From Clostridiales bacterium VE202-01 (GTDB lineage: Bacteria; Bacillota_I; Bacilli_A; Erysipelotrichales; Coprobacillaceae): a stretch of 57,889 nt of DNA. Location: NCBI GenBank assembly GCA_000508865.1, contig BAHP02000013.1:1-57889 (forward strand), in the 5' to 3' direction. A program made the translations under genes and the position numbers. The notes beneath the pieces are model-generated. The model saw nothing but the letters and a program-made list of their open reading frames with translations, was not told the DNA's origin and did no database searches. Shown one piece after another: positions 8,333-18,361 of the stretch; within the stretch, counting starts at the first letter, position 1; the number at the start of each line of letters is the position of its first letter.

Positions 8333-8491
8333 TTAACGCCACTCAATTGAAATAATTCTAGGTATCGATACTCTTCCAGCCGTTGACTTTGCCATCTTAT
8401 AAACAGCAGCACCCATAACCACACAAAAGAAAATAGTTGTAAATCCACCACCAGAAATTTGCATCTGACTACATAATTGTAATTCGTTCAT
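8333..8491 (-). CDS. Small GG-leader peptide A (bacteriocin/pheromone-like)
   Basis: 52 residues starting MNELQLCSQMQISGG at 8491 behind a strong AAGGAGGAAA site. After the Gly-Gly the core has a hydrophobic helix (TTIFFCVVMGAAVY) and a basic tail. It pairs with peptide B directly downstream in a dedicated two-gene unit between the valS terminator and the terminator at 8161-8188. The position corresponds to the folC/comC gap of the Bacillus locus. It could be a two-peptide bacteriocin, a signalling pair or a small membrane-protein pair; the shared leader argues for secretion. Confidence 0.68.
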   Translation of the reverse strand: MNELQLCSQMQISGGGFTTIFFCVVMGAAVYKMAKSTAGRVSIPRIISIEWR

Positions 8492-8595
8492 TTTTCATTT
8501 CCTCCTTATCTAACCCCACACTTTTATTAAACCTCTTATTATTATTTACCCTCAAATTATTGATTTTACTTCAAAAAATAATTTTTTTATGAAAA

Positions 8596-8622
8596 AAAAC
8601 TGTTGAAAATTTCAACAGTTTT
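8596..8622 (-). terminator. valS terminator
   Basis: Thirteen-base perfect inverted repeat AAAACTGTTGAAA/TTTCAACAGTTTT followed by a T run on the minus strand, touching the valS stop codon. Confidence 0.85.
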
Positions 8623-11241
8623 ACATCATCGCTAATTTTTCTTTTACAGCATCATATTTTGATTGATAATCAGCTAATTTACTTCTTTCTAAAGCGACTT
8701 TTTCTTTAGGTGCTTTAGATGTAAACTTTTCATTTGAAAGCATATTTTGACAACGTTTGATTTCACCTTCAAGCTTCTTTAACTGTGCCAACAATTTTTC
8801 TTTTTCAGCCTCTTTATCAATATAATCACCTAATTCTACCAATAATGAATTTCCGCCCTTGATCGTAATATTAGCTACTTCACCATCAGCATCAAGATTA
8901 TAACCAAGACAACGAGCATTACATAATTTTTTAATATATGGCAAACATTGATTCATCAATGTTTCTAAAGCTGCATTCTTTGTCGCAATCGAATAAGCTA
9001 TTTCGACTGCATTTTTAATTGTATACTGCGTTCTAATTTCACGGATACCCTTTACAATATCAATTAAATATGTAAATTGATCATTAATTGTCGCATCATT
9101 AAATTCATTATTTACTTTTGGCCATGAAGCAATACAGATAGATTCTTCAAGATGTGGAATTGCCTGGAAGATTTCTTCTGTTACAAATGGCATAAATGGA
9201 TGTAACATCTTAACGATGGCATTTAAAACATAAACTAAAGTATTCAAACTAGCCTGTTTTTCTATAGCGTTATCGCTGTTTAAATGAACTTTAGTAAGTT
9301 CAATATACCAAGAACAAAAATCATCCCAGATAAATTTATATAATTCACTTCCGACATTAACAAACTCAAATTTATCCATGTTGATATCGACTTCACGAAT
9401 AACTTCATTTAAACGATTTAAAATCCATTTATCGCATAAATTAAGATTCTCAAATGAAAGATCTTCATACTTCATTGATTCATCAATATTCATCAAGACA
9501 AATCTTGCACTATTCCAGATCTTATTAATAAAATTCCATGAAGCTTCAAGTTTTTCTGGTATATAGCGTAGATCCATCCCTGGTGCAGAATTAGTTGTCA
9601 AGAAGAAACGTAATGTATCAGCACCATATTCATCGATAACATCCATTGGATCAACACCATTACCTAATGATTTAGACATTTTTCTTCCTTGTTCATCACG
9701 AATCAAACCATGAATCAAAACATGTTCAAACGGTCTTTGATCAGTAAAATGTAGTGATTGGAAAATCATTCTACTTACCCAGAAGAAAATGATATCATAA
9801 CCTGTTACTAATGTATTAGTTGGAAAATAACGTTTAAATAGTTCACTATCAGTATTTGGCCAGCCCAAAGTTGAAAATGGCCAAAGAGCACTAGAAAACC
9901 AGGTATCTAAAACATCTTCATCCTGAACCCAATTTTCAATATCTTCAGGAGCACTCTTACCTACATATACTTCACCGGTTTCTTTATGATACCAGGCCGG
10001 TACTTGATGACCCCACCATAACTGCCGGGAAATACACCAGTCTTCAATATTTTCCATCCATTGATTGAATGTTTTTTCAAAACGTTCAGGTACAAAATTA
10101 ACTTTAGAATCTTTTAATTGATTATCTAAAGCCGCTTTCGCCAACGGTTTCATTTTAACGAACCATTGTTTTGATAAATATGGTTCAACAATCGCATTAC
10201 TTCTTTCTGAATGTCCTACTTGATGGAGATGTTTTTCAATATGATCAACAACTCCCGCAGCTTCAAAATCAGCTACTAAAGCTTTTCGACACTCAAAACG
10301 ATCCATTCCTTGATATTTATGAGCCAATTCATTCATCGTTCCATCATCATTCATACAAATCGGCATATCTAAATTGTATTTTTTCGCTAATGCAAAGTCA
10401 TTAGGATCATGAGCAGGTGTACATTTCATAACTGCTGTCCCAAATGACATATCAATATAGCTATCTGCCATGATTGGTAAAGCTTCTCCATTAGCAGGAT
10501 TGATAGCTTTCTTACCAACTAGATGGGTATATCTTTTGTCATCAGGATGGACAAAATTGCCTGATCAGCAAACATTGTTTCAGGTCGTGTCGTAGCAATG
10601 ATCAATTGTTCATCACTATCAACGATCTGATATTTAAAATAATACATTGCGCCTTCAATTTCTTTATGAATTACTTCAATATTACTTAAAGCTGTTCTTT
10701 GAACAGGATCCCAATTAATAATTCTCTTTCCTTGATAAATCAAACCTTCATTATACAACTTAACAAATACTTCTTTAACAGCATCACTTAAACCATCATC
10801 TAAAGTAAAACGTTCTTTTGAATAATCTAGAGATAATCCTAATTTTTCCCATTGCGAGCGAATAATTGACGCATATTCTTCTTTCCATGACCAGGCTTTT
10901 TCTAAAAATCCCTCACGTCCTAAATCATAACGAGAAACTCCTTCTTCACGCATCCTAGCTTCTACTTTTGCCTGGGTAGCAATTCCCGCATGATCCATTC
11001 CTGGAAGCCATAAAGCATCATATCCCTGCATTCTTTTATAACGGATGATCATATCTTGTAAAGTTGTATCCCAGGCATGTCCTAAATGCAATTTTCCGGT
11101 TACATTTGGTGGGGGAATTACAATAGCATACGGTTTTTTACTCGTATCTCCTGCTTCAAAATATTTCTTATCGATCCAATGACGATATTTTCCTTCTTCA
11201 ACCTTACGATGATTATATTTTGGTTCTAATTGTTTACTCAT
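8621..11241 (-). CDS. valS: Valyl-tRNA synthetase (one-base frameshift near 10552)
   Basis: Class I synthetase charging tRNA-Val. HIGH motif variant [16 protein letters not shown] near the N-terminus, a CP1 editing domain, KMSKS as [14 protein letters not shown], and a C-terminal coiled coil ([19 protein letters not shown]). The frame stops at 10519 within the editing domain after FADQAIL; one extra G (TTTTGG instead of TTTTG) restores [20 protein letters not shown] and joins the two halves to about 873 residues, full length. The ATG at 11241 overlaps the upstream gene by 8 bases. The operon is under a valine T-box (11893-12111), which fits exactly. Confidence 0.95.
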
Positions 11242-11881
11242 CACTAACTACCTCCATATCAATAAAATCTTTTTTGTTTTTTCTGATAAATTCACCTGTT
11301 TTTAATATAATTTCTGAAGCTTTCAGCATTGACATCAATGCATTTGTATAATCAGCAAAATTATACCGACCATAATCACTATCATCTATCTCAATTTCTT
11401 CATCATTTTCAATCATCAATGCTAATTTTTCAGCCGATGCCAGCAGCTCAGCAATTTCATAACAGCCAACTGCCTCAAAAGCTTCTTTTAGATAAGGACG
11501 ATAAAGACAATACGGCTCGTTAATGAAAAACGAATGTATCGTACCCCGTCTACCTTCCATTGAAGATTCAACTTGAAAAATTGTATAAACCAATAACTCA
11601 CCATGAGTTAAAACATCTTTTAAAGTACCATTGATTTTTTCATCCTCATATAATTTATCTTCTTTTGCCATTATATGATATATAACAGCATAAATAAGCT
11701 TATCATCAGGAGTTTCATCAAACATTTCACTTGTAAAATGACGATATTTAACACGATCATGCTCGTATTCACGACGCTTGTTTCGTTGCAGCTTATTGAT
11801 CTGAAATATTCTTTTACCAAATAAAATCAATAAAAAAATACACGCTGCGATAAACAAGCCCCAAACAACTGTATGTGCCAT
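11234..11881 (-). CDS. Membrane-anchored protein of unknown function in the valS operon
   Basis: 215 residues starting [20 protein letters not shown], one N-terminal membrane helix, then a basic linker and a soluble helical domain ([19 protein letters not shown]). The latter is loosely reminiscent of DUF4375/DMP19 proteins, a weak resemblance. The ATG at 11881 has AAGGAGAAAATT in front; longer readings run into the T-box terminator. It lies between the T-box and valS and overlaps valS, so it is induced by uncharged tRNA-Val together with the synthetase. Why a membrane protein should be is unclear. Confidence 0.75.
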   Translation of the reverse strand: MAHTVVWGLFIAACIFLLILFGKRIFQINKLQRNKRREYEHDRVKYRHFTSEMFDETPDDKLIYAVIYHIMAKEDKLYEDEKINGTLKDVLTHGELLVYTIFQVESSMEGRRGTIHSFFINEPYCLYRPYLKEAFEAVGCYEIAELLASAEKLALMIENDEEIEIDDSDYGRYNFADYTNALMSMLKASEIILKTGEFIRKNKKDFIDMEVVSDE

Positions 11882-11892
11882 AATTTTCTCCT

Positions 11893-12111
11893 TAAAATAA
11901 AAAAGCATCGTCATAAGGACGAATGCTCGTGGTACCACCTTACTTTGCATAATAATTTTATGCCTCTAAACTTTAACGCAGTTATACGTGTTTATCTACT
12001 AACCTTCAATAAACATGCTCCCAGGCTACCTTCAAACTCTTATCTTATCCTCTTTCCACCCTCAAGGACTCTCTATCAAGCATCAAGATCTACTCCTCCT
12101 GATCATTGCTA
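11893..12111 (-). promoter_or_regulatory. T-box riboswitch, valine specifier (GUU)
   Basis: The leader carries the T-box sequence AAGGTGGTACCACG (about 11929-11942) and then a terminator hairpin (GCATTCGTC/GACGATGC with six T, 11900-11926). Stem I starts near 12110 with AGTAGAT and the AGAGAG element. The stem ATGCTT/GAGCAT is followed by GAAGGTTAG, the layout GAA-N-codon-purine seen in the glyQS leader, making GUU (12001-12003) the specifier, a valine codon. The leader stands in front of valS, so ligand and gene agree. Uncharged tRNA-Val should stabilise the antiterminator. Confidence 0.93.
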
Positions 12112-12116
12112 AAACC

Positions 12117-12145
12117 ATTCTAACAAAATCTTATCTACTAGTCAA
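12117..12145 (-). promoter_or_regulatory. SigA promoter of the valS T-box operon
   Basis: TTGACT, 17-base spacer, TAGAAT on the minus strand, overlapping the last bases of ysxE and just upstream of T-box stem I. Confidence 0.8.
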
Positions 12146-13059
12146 TTGAAAGCTTTTTATTCAATGAAGAAATTGAATCTAAATAATAAAGCAGCCTTGA
12201 CATCATAATGATATTATTAACTTCATCATGTCCTAGTTTAATTATCGGAACAACATGAAGTAAACACTGTAATAATAATCTTTCTTCCTTTAATAATTTT
12301 AATTTACAAAAATAACTATCTAAGATCACATCAAAATCAAATATAAGTTCTGGTATCTTTTGATACATATTATAAATATCATAAATACATAAATTAATTT
12401 TAATATGATCGATAGAAATCAATTTACTTTCTTTCATCATAATATGATCATAATTAAAATTATTATAAGTCAAACATAATCTAAGGGTATCTAGATTACA
12501 TACATAATTTTCATAACTTCCTAAAAATTCTAACGCATTTTGCAAACAAGCTTCAATACGCTGATAATTTAAAACAAACATCCAGCCTGTAGGACTACGA
12601 TATGATAAAACCTCAAAATTATTCATCAATTCACTATAATATCTTTGTCGTTCATGAATAATTTTATTGATATCTTCAATTTGGCGCTTAAAAAAACTCT
12701 TTGAAACACTATAATTAAAAAAAAGAACTCGAATGAAGATAAGCTAGACATTCATAATAAAATTTTAATTTTAGCTCTTTTATGATTGCATTATCATTCA
12801 CTAACCAGGGACTAAGATAAAATATTTTATCATCACACGTTGTTAATATCTGATGATGAGAATTTTTAATTACAGGTAAAAAACACTTCAAATGTAAACT
12901 CTCTATATGATCCAATACGACAGATAAATTATTATCTTCAACAAACTTTAAACAAAAAAATCCTTCTTTACATTTTACTTTATATACTTTTTTAGATACT
13001 TTAATATAACCAATGACCTCTAGTGAATAAGCTTCTTCGATTACTTTATTGACATACAT
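12138..13059 (-). CDS. ysxE: YsxE/CotS-type spore coat protein (frameshift at 12717-12724)
   Basis: Kinase-like (APH/CotS family) protein. The first part, MYVNKVIEEAYSLEVIGYIK to CLAYLHSSSFF, has the beta-rich N-lobe; the frame ends in a T8 run. Removing one T continues as NYSVSKSFFKRQIED and reaches a CotS-like C-lobe with LTYNNFNYDHIMM (loop like the catalytic HNN of CotS) and ISIDHIKINLCIYDIYNMY, stop at 12138, about 306 residues. Bacillus has spoVID-ysxE-valS in this order, and here spoVID overlaps the start by 14 bases. Role in spore coat assembly is by family and synteny. This break looks like an insertion in a homopolymer. Confidence 0.78.
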
Positions 13060-13885
13060 AAGGAATAATTAAAACACTGCCGGGTTGTAAAGCTTTATCC
13101 TGATTATAATCACGAATTGCATTTTCATCGACATTATAACGGGATGCTACTTCACTGTAACTATCATTTTCTTTAACAATATACAAATAATAAGTTCCCA
13201 CACTATCAGCTGTATCCTGGAAGATTGGTCGTGATTTGCTTGGATAAACTTTTTCTTGTAATTGTTCGCTGATTTCCTCAGCTATAGCTGCCTCCTTGGT
13301 AACCAGAGCTTCTTTAGTTTCTGGAATCATTGTAGCATCAACGATTTTAGCCTCTTGATAAACAGGTTCTGTTTTCTCAATATTTTTTACTGGAGCTACT
13401 TGTTTTACCGTCTTTTCCATAACTACTTCATTTTCGTTTATCTCTTCTCTAACTGGTTCTTTTACCGGCATAACTGTTTCCGTCGTTTTTTCATCACGAA
13501 TCAAGTTTTCAATTTCTTCTAAAGGATCCTCTTTTTTGAAATTTTCATCTCTTACATAGCGATCTTCACCTTCAACTACTCCATGAATTCCAACTTCGAT
13601 CTTAATTTGAACATCACCATCTTTAATGAAATAATCAAAATCTTCAACTTTAATATTAAAATCTCGCTGATCAACGATCTTATCAAAAGTAGCTAAAACA
13701 TCCATTTCAATATTTTCTTCAAATTTTTTGTTTTCGTTATATTCCCCTTTTACAATCAAACTTCCTATCGCTCTAACACCAACATTTTCAATTTTGTAGT
13801 TGATCGATTCATCAACTGATAATGATAATAACTCTTTTAACTGATGATTCAAATCAACCCATTTTTCAAAATATATCTTTTGCAT
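13046..13885 (-). CDS. spoVID: SpoVID-like spore morphogenetic protein with LysM domain
   Basis: 279 residues. The N-terminal 110 residues show the SPOCS-like pattern (INYKIENVGVRAIGSLIVKG, then VDQRDFNIKVEDFDYFIKDG), a middle acidic low-complexity part rich in Glu/Val/Thr, and a C-terminal LysM motif (LYIVKENDSYSEVASRYNV to QPGSVLIIPYV). In Bacillus SpoVID drives coat encasement and has the same N-terminal domain plus LysM, but is about twice as long through its middle region. Followed directly by ysxE, as in Bacillus. Confidence 0.83.
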   Translation of the reverse strand: MQKIYFEKWVDLNHQLKELLSLSVDESINYKIENVGVRAIGSLIVKGEYNENKKFEENIEMDVLATFDKIVDQRDFNIKVEDFDYFIKDGDVQIKIEVGIHGVVEGEDRYVRDENFKKEDPLEEIENLIRDEKTTETVMPVKEPVREEINENEVVMEKTVKQVAPVKNIEKTEPVYQEAKIVDATMIPETKEALVTKEAAIAEEISEQLQEKVYPSKSRPIFQDTADSVGTYYLYIVKENDSYSEVASRYNVDENAIRDYNQDKALQPGSVLIIPYVCQ

Positions 13886-13929
13886 ATTTACCTCCCATCA
13901 AACTATATGCAAAAAATATAAAAATATGA

Positions 13930-13952
13930 AAAAAGACAGTCAAAACTGTCTA
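13930..13952 (-). terminator. engB terminator
   Basis: AGACAGT/ACTGTCT hairpin with a TTTTTT tail on the minus strand, between engB and spoVID. Confidence 0.8.
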
Positions 13953-14549
13953 ATTAAAATCAAGATCACATAATTCATAGATAACATTCCAAGCTTCTTC
14001 AATCCCTTTTTTCTTCAAACTTGAAAAACGGATAAATTTATCTTCAGGATGAAATCCTAATGTTTCTTTAATAATCTTTTCATTTTTCTTTAAATCATTT
14101 CTTTTCAGCTTATCTTCCTTAGTAGCCACAACCATTACTGGAAGATCGTGATGTTTTACAAACTCATACATCGTTATATCATCCTTAGTCGGTTTATGAC
14201 GATAATCAACTAATAAAATAAAACCTTTTAAAGTTGATCGCATAGCAATATATTCATCCATTGTTTTACCAAACTGTTTGGTAACATTATCGTTTACTTT
14301 AGCATAACCATAACCTGGCACATCAACAAAATATAAAGCATCATTAACATTAAAAAAATTCAATGTTTTTGTTTTTCCAGGAGTACTAGATACTTTAGCT
14401 AAACCATTACGATTTAACATTGCATTAATAAAACTGCTTTTTCCAACATTACTACGACCAGCCAAACACATTTCAGGATATTCTTCCTGAGGCCACTGAC
14501 TTTTCCAGGCAGCTGAAAGGACATACTGTGCTTTTTTTATTTTAACCAT
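13950..14549 (-). CDS. engB: Ribosome biogenesis GTPase EngB/YsxC
   Basis: TrmE-Era-EngA-EngB-Septin class GTPase for 50S assembly, about 199 residues. P-loop AGRSNVGKSSFINAML, G2 region STPGKTKTLNFF, G3 DVPGYGYAKV, G4 TKEDKL and G5 FSSLKKKG are all visible. The ATG at 14549 is preferred over an upstream GTG because AAAGGTGATAG lies at the right distance. lon-engB adjacency matches Bacillus lonA-ysxC. Confidence 0.96.
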   Translation of the reverse strand: MVKIKKAQYVLSAAWKSQWPQEEYPEMCLAGRSNVGKSSFINAMLNRNGLAKVSSTPGKTKTLNFFNVNDALYFVDVPGYGYAKVNDNVTKQFGKTMDEYIAMRSTLKGFILLVDYRHKPTKDDITMYEFVKHHDLPVMVVATKEDKLKRNDLKKNEKIIKETLGFHPEDKFIRFSSLKKKGIEEAWNVIYELCDLDFN

Positions 14550-14581
14550 TTCTATCACCTTTTCTATTGTACCACAAGATA

Positions 14582-14610
14582 AGAAAAAGGGTTAATTTTT
14601 TTAACCCTTT
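14582..14610 (-). terminator. lon terminator
   Basis: AAAGGGTTAA/TTAACCCTTT inverted repeat (14586-14610) followed by T-rich sequence on the minus strand, at the lon stop codon. Confidence 0.82.
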
Positions 14611-16930
14611 TATTTAACAAGTGCATGTTCTAAAACCGTATCAATATGATCAGCTAAGACAATTTCTAGATCATTTTGAACTGATTTTGGAATATCATCG
14701 ATATCTTTAGCATTATCTTTAGGAATAATGATTTTTTTAATTCCTGAACGATGAGCAGAAATCGATTTTTCTTTTAAACCACCAATTGGTAGAACGTTAC
14801 CTCTTAAAGTAATTTCACCTGTCATCGCAACATCGTTACGCACTGGTTTATTCTTAAATGCTGAATAGATTGCTGTCGTTAACGTTACCCCAGCACTAGG
14901 TCCATCTTTTTTAACAGCTCCTTCAGGCACATGGATATGAATATCTTCTTTATCAAAAGCAATTTCCTCAAGACCATATCTTGTTTTATTAGCTTTCATA
15001 TAATCTAAGGCAATTGACGCTGATTCTTTCATCACATCACCCAATTGTCCCGTAATAATAAATTTACCAGAACCTTGGAAATGATTAACCTCAATTGGTA
15101 AAATATCGCCACCAAATTGCGTATATGCCATTCCGGTAACAACCCCAATTTCACTATGATCTAACATCTTAGTATGTTCAAATGGTGCTTTACCAAGATA
15201 TTGTTCAAGCTCACTGGCAACAACAGTAATTTTCTTTTCTTTATCTTTTAAAATAACCAAAACTGCTTTACGGCAAACTTTAGCAATTAATCTTTCTAAA
15301 TCACGAACTCCAGCTTCACGTGTATAATGACGAATTATTTTCATTAAAGCATCATCTTCAAAAACTAATTGTTCTGCTTTTAAACCATGAATTACTAATT
15401 GTTTCTTGATTAAATGGTTTTTAGCAATCATCAATTTTTCTTGTTCTGTATATGAAGAAAGTTCAATAATTTCCAAACGATCACGTAATGGTGCCGGAAT
15501 ATTTCCTAAATCATTGGCAGTTGCAATAAACAATACCTTTGATAGATCATAAGGTTCTTCTAAATAATTATCTGAAAACTGACTATTTTGTTCAGGATCA
15601 AGTACTTCCAGCATCGCACTAGTTGGATCACCTTTATAATCGCTAGACATCTTATCAATTTCGTCCAATAAGAAAACGGGATTTACAACTCCAGCTTTTT
15701 TCATACTTTGAATAATTCTTCCTGGCATTGATCCTAAATAGGTACGACGATGTCCTCTAACTTCAGCTTCGTCTTTAACCCCACCTAAAGAGGCTTTGAC
15801 AAATTTTCGATCTAATGCTCGAGCAATACTTTTAGCAAGTGATGTTTTCCCGACACCTGGTGGCCCAGCTAAACAGATGATTGGCGCTTTTAAATTTTGC
15901 GTCATTTGTTTTACAGCTAAGTGTTCAACAATTCTTTCTTTGACTTTTTCCAAACCATAGTGGTCAGCATTTAAAACATCTTCAACTTTTTGAATATCTT
16001 CAACATCTTTGGTTTCTTGATACCAAGGTACTTTTAACATCCAGTCAATATACGTTCTTACTACATTAGCTTCAGATGAAGCTGCTGGCATCGTTTCAAA
16101 TCTTCTTAATTCCTCTTCGATCTTATCTTTGACATATTGAGGATAAGGATGCTTTTGTAATTCTTCACGAATTGCTTCAGCATCGTCTTCTTTAGGAACA
16201 CTATCTCCTAATTCTTCTTTAATTGCTCTTAATTTTTCGCGTAAGTAATATTCACGTTGATTTTCATCAATACTTCTCGTACTTTACGGTTAATTGTTTC
16301 TTCAATTTCACCAATTACTTTTTCTGATTCGATTGAACTTATAACTAATAATAAACGCTGATTGATATTAACAGTTTCTAATATTTTTTGCTTCTGTTTA
16401 AAATCAACTGGCAAATATTGCCCGATCGTATCCGCTAAAACACTAGCCGATACACCACTAGTTAAACGATTGATCGAATCAAGCGGCATATTTGGCATAC
16501 TTCTTCTTGCTTGTTCAAAATAAGAAGTTGTTTTACGAACTAAAGCTACTTCTTCATTTTGATCACCAAATTCATCTTCAAGAATAGTTGCTGTTGCATA
16601 AACAGTTCCTTCTTTTTCAATAAAATTCTCTAACTTTATTCTTTTGGCACCAACTACCGTCAACTTAACCGTTCCAGAACTGTCACGACGTACTTTCCGA
16701 TCAATTTTACAAACAGTACCTATATGATACACATCATCAAAAGAAGGATTATCCACTAAAGGATTGATTTGAGAGACAAAAATAATGTTGTTATCATGCT
16801 CTTTAGTACTTAAATCAAGCGCTTTTAAACTCATAGGACGCCCAACATCTAGGGTCAATTTGTTTTCAGGAAAAACAACCATGCCTCGAGTACAAACTAC
16901 CGGTAAATTTAATACAGTCTGTTCGTTCAC
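14610..16930 (-). CDS. lon: ATP-dependent protease Lon (one-base frameshift near 16268)
   Basis: AAA+ serine protease. GTG start at 16930 behind AGGAGGAAG. N-terminal LAN domain (LPVVCTRGMVVFPENKL), Walker A GPPGVGKTSLAKSIARAL, Walker B FLLDEIDKM, catalytic Ser in KKDGPSAGVTL and Lys in GGLKEKSIS. The frame breaks at the conserved DENQREYYLREKL motif: TTGATG should be TTGGATG, and one extra G joins residues 1-219 to the rest for about 773 residues, full length. The missing G in a GG pair is the same type of lesion as in valS. No lonB or clpX is present upstream. Confidence 0.94.
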
Positions 16931-16955
16931 TTTACTTCCTCCTATCTTTTATTTC

Positions 16956-16977
16956 ACAAAAAGACGCGTGAGCGTCT
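16956..16977 (-). terminator. tig terminator
   Basis: AGACGC/GCGTCT hairpin with a four-base loop and a TTTTT tail on the minus strand, between tig and lon. Confidence 0.82.
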
Positions 16978-16984
16978 CTTTTCA

Positions 16985-18268
16985 CTATTTCTTTAAGCTG
17001 TCTTTTACTAAATCAATAGCTTTACGAGTTAAAATATCATTTTCGATTCGGCTCATATTTCCTTCAAAAATCTTTTTAACTTCATCTAATTCCTTTTTAT
17101 AATAATCTGCGATTTTTTGTAATTCAGCTTCTAATTCTTCATCGCTAACAACTAGTTTTTCTTCTTCAACGATTGCTGCAAGAATTGCATTTATTTTAAC
17201 TCGTTGTTCAGCTTGAGGTTTGATTTCTTCTTTGATAGCATCTTTATTTTTACCAGTGAATTGTTCATATACTTCAAAATTTAAACCTTGTCTTTGTAAA
17301 TTTTGTTCAATTTCCTGTAACATCATTTCTTGTTCCTGGTTCAATAAAGCTTCACTAGTTTCAACTTTTGAATTTTCAATTAATGTGTTATAGATATCAT
17401 CCATGAATTTTTGTTCATTTTCATTTTCTTTACGAGATTTAATATTAGCTTTAATATGATCTTTTAATTGATCTAAAGTTTCAACTCCATCAATATTAAC
17501 ATCTTTAGCTAATTCATCATCGATTTCTGGTAAATGTTTTTCTTTGATTTCATGTACAGTCACTTTAAACACAGCTTCTTTACCTGCTAGATCTGCAGCT
17601 CCATAATCTTCTGGGAAAGTAACTTTAATTTCTTGTTCTTTATCAATCCCCATTCCAATTAATTGATCTTCAAATCCAGGAATAAATGCGCCACTTCCAA
17701 TTTCTAATGGATAATTTTCACCTTTTCCACCTTCAAAAGCAACACCATCAACAAATCCTTCAAAATCAATTACTGCTGTATCACCTTTAGCAACTTTACC
17801 ATCTTCTTTTACAGATAATTCAGCAAATTGGCTTTGATAATTTGCTAATTGTTCTTCAATTTCTTTTTTAGTTACAGTTACACGAGTTTTCTTAACTTCT
17901 AACCCTTTATATTCACCTAGTTCAACTTCTGGTTTAACTGGCACTAAGATCTTAACTTCTAATTCTTCTTTACTTACCTTATCAATACTTAAAGCTGGCT
18001 GTGCAATTGGTTCCACTTTAGCCTCATCTAAAATCTTAACAAAATTAGCTTGTAAAATCATATCAGTCGCTTCTTCTAAAATACTTGCTTTAGATACTCT
18101 AGCTTTAACCATTGCAACTGGTGCTTTACCTGGTCTAAATCCATCAATTTTTACTTTTTTAGCTAATTTGTCTAATGCTTTTTTTTGAGTTTCTTTCCAT
18201 TCTTCTACATCGAATGCTACTGTTAATTCAACGATGGCATTCTCTAATTTTTTATTATTGATTTTCAT
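16985..18268 (-). CDS. tig: Trigger factor
   Basis: Ribosome-associated chaperone and peptidyl-prolyl isomerase, 427 residues from the ATG at 18268 (GGAGAATTGT in front). The ribosome-docking loop GFRPGKAPVAMV lies in the N-terminal domain, the FKBP-type PPIase domain follows (AKGDTAVIDFEGFVDG), and a long helical C-terminal arm ends the protein. It begins the conserved tig-lon-engB block and has its own promoter at 18298-18326. Confidence 0.97.
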   Translation of the reverse strand: MKINNKKLENAIVELTVAFDVEEWKETQKKALDKLAKKVKIDGFRPGKAPVAMVKARVSKASILEEATDMILQANFVKILDEAKVEPIAQPALSIDKVSKEELEVKILVPVKPEVELGEYKGLEVKKTRVTVTKKEIEEQLANYQSQFAELSVKEDGKVAKGDTAVIDFEGFVDGVAFEGGKGENYPLEIGSGAFIPGFEDQLIGMGIDKEQEIKVTFPEDYGAADLAGKEAVFKVTVHEIKEKHLPEIDDELAKDVNIDGVETLDQLKDHIKANIKSRKENENEQKFMDDIYNTLIENSKVETSEALLNQEQEMMLQEIEQNLQRQGLNFEVYEQFTGKNKDAIKEEIKPQAEQRVKINAILAAIVEEEKLVVSDEELEAELQKIADYYKKELDEVKKIFEGNMSRIENDILTRKAIDLVKDSLKK

Positions 18269-18297
18269 ACAATTCTCCTTCTTTAGTTTCATCACGT

Positions 18298-18326
18298 ATT
18301 ATATACTAACAATTTCATTAATTCAA
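18298..18326 (-). promoter_or_regulatory. SigA promoter of tig
   Basis: TTGAAT, 17-base spacer, TATAAT on the minus strand, 30 bases upstream of the tig start codon. No CIRCE repeat was seen. Confidence 0.78.
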
Positions 18327-18361
18327 CTTTTTTGAACATTAATATCCCAATTTTTGTGACT

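Noticed and set aside
8188-8451. Single 87-residue ORF over the peptide pair
   Set aside because: Its N-terminal part is out of frame with the coupled start of peptide A at 8491, and it lacks a ribosome site; two short coupled ORFs explain the region better.
11882-11950. N-terminal extension of the valS-operon membrane protein
   Set aside because: The extension would be translated through the T-box antiterminator and terminator; the ATG at 11881 with AAGGAG is the real start.
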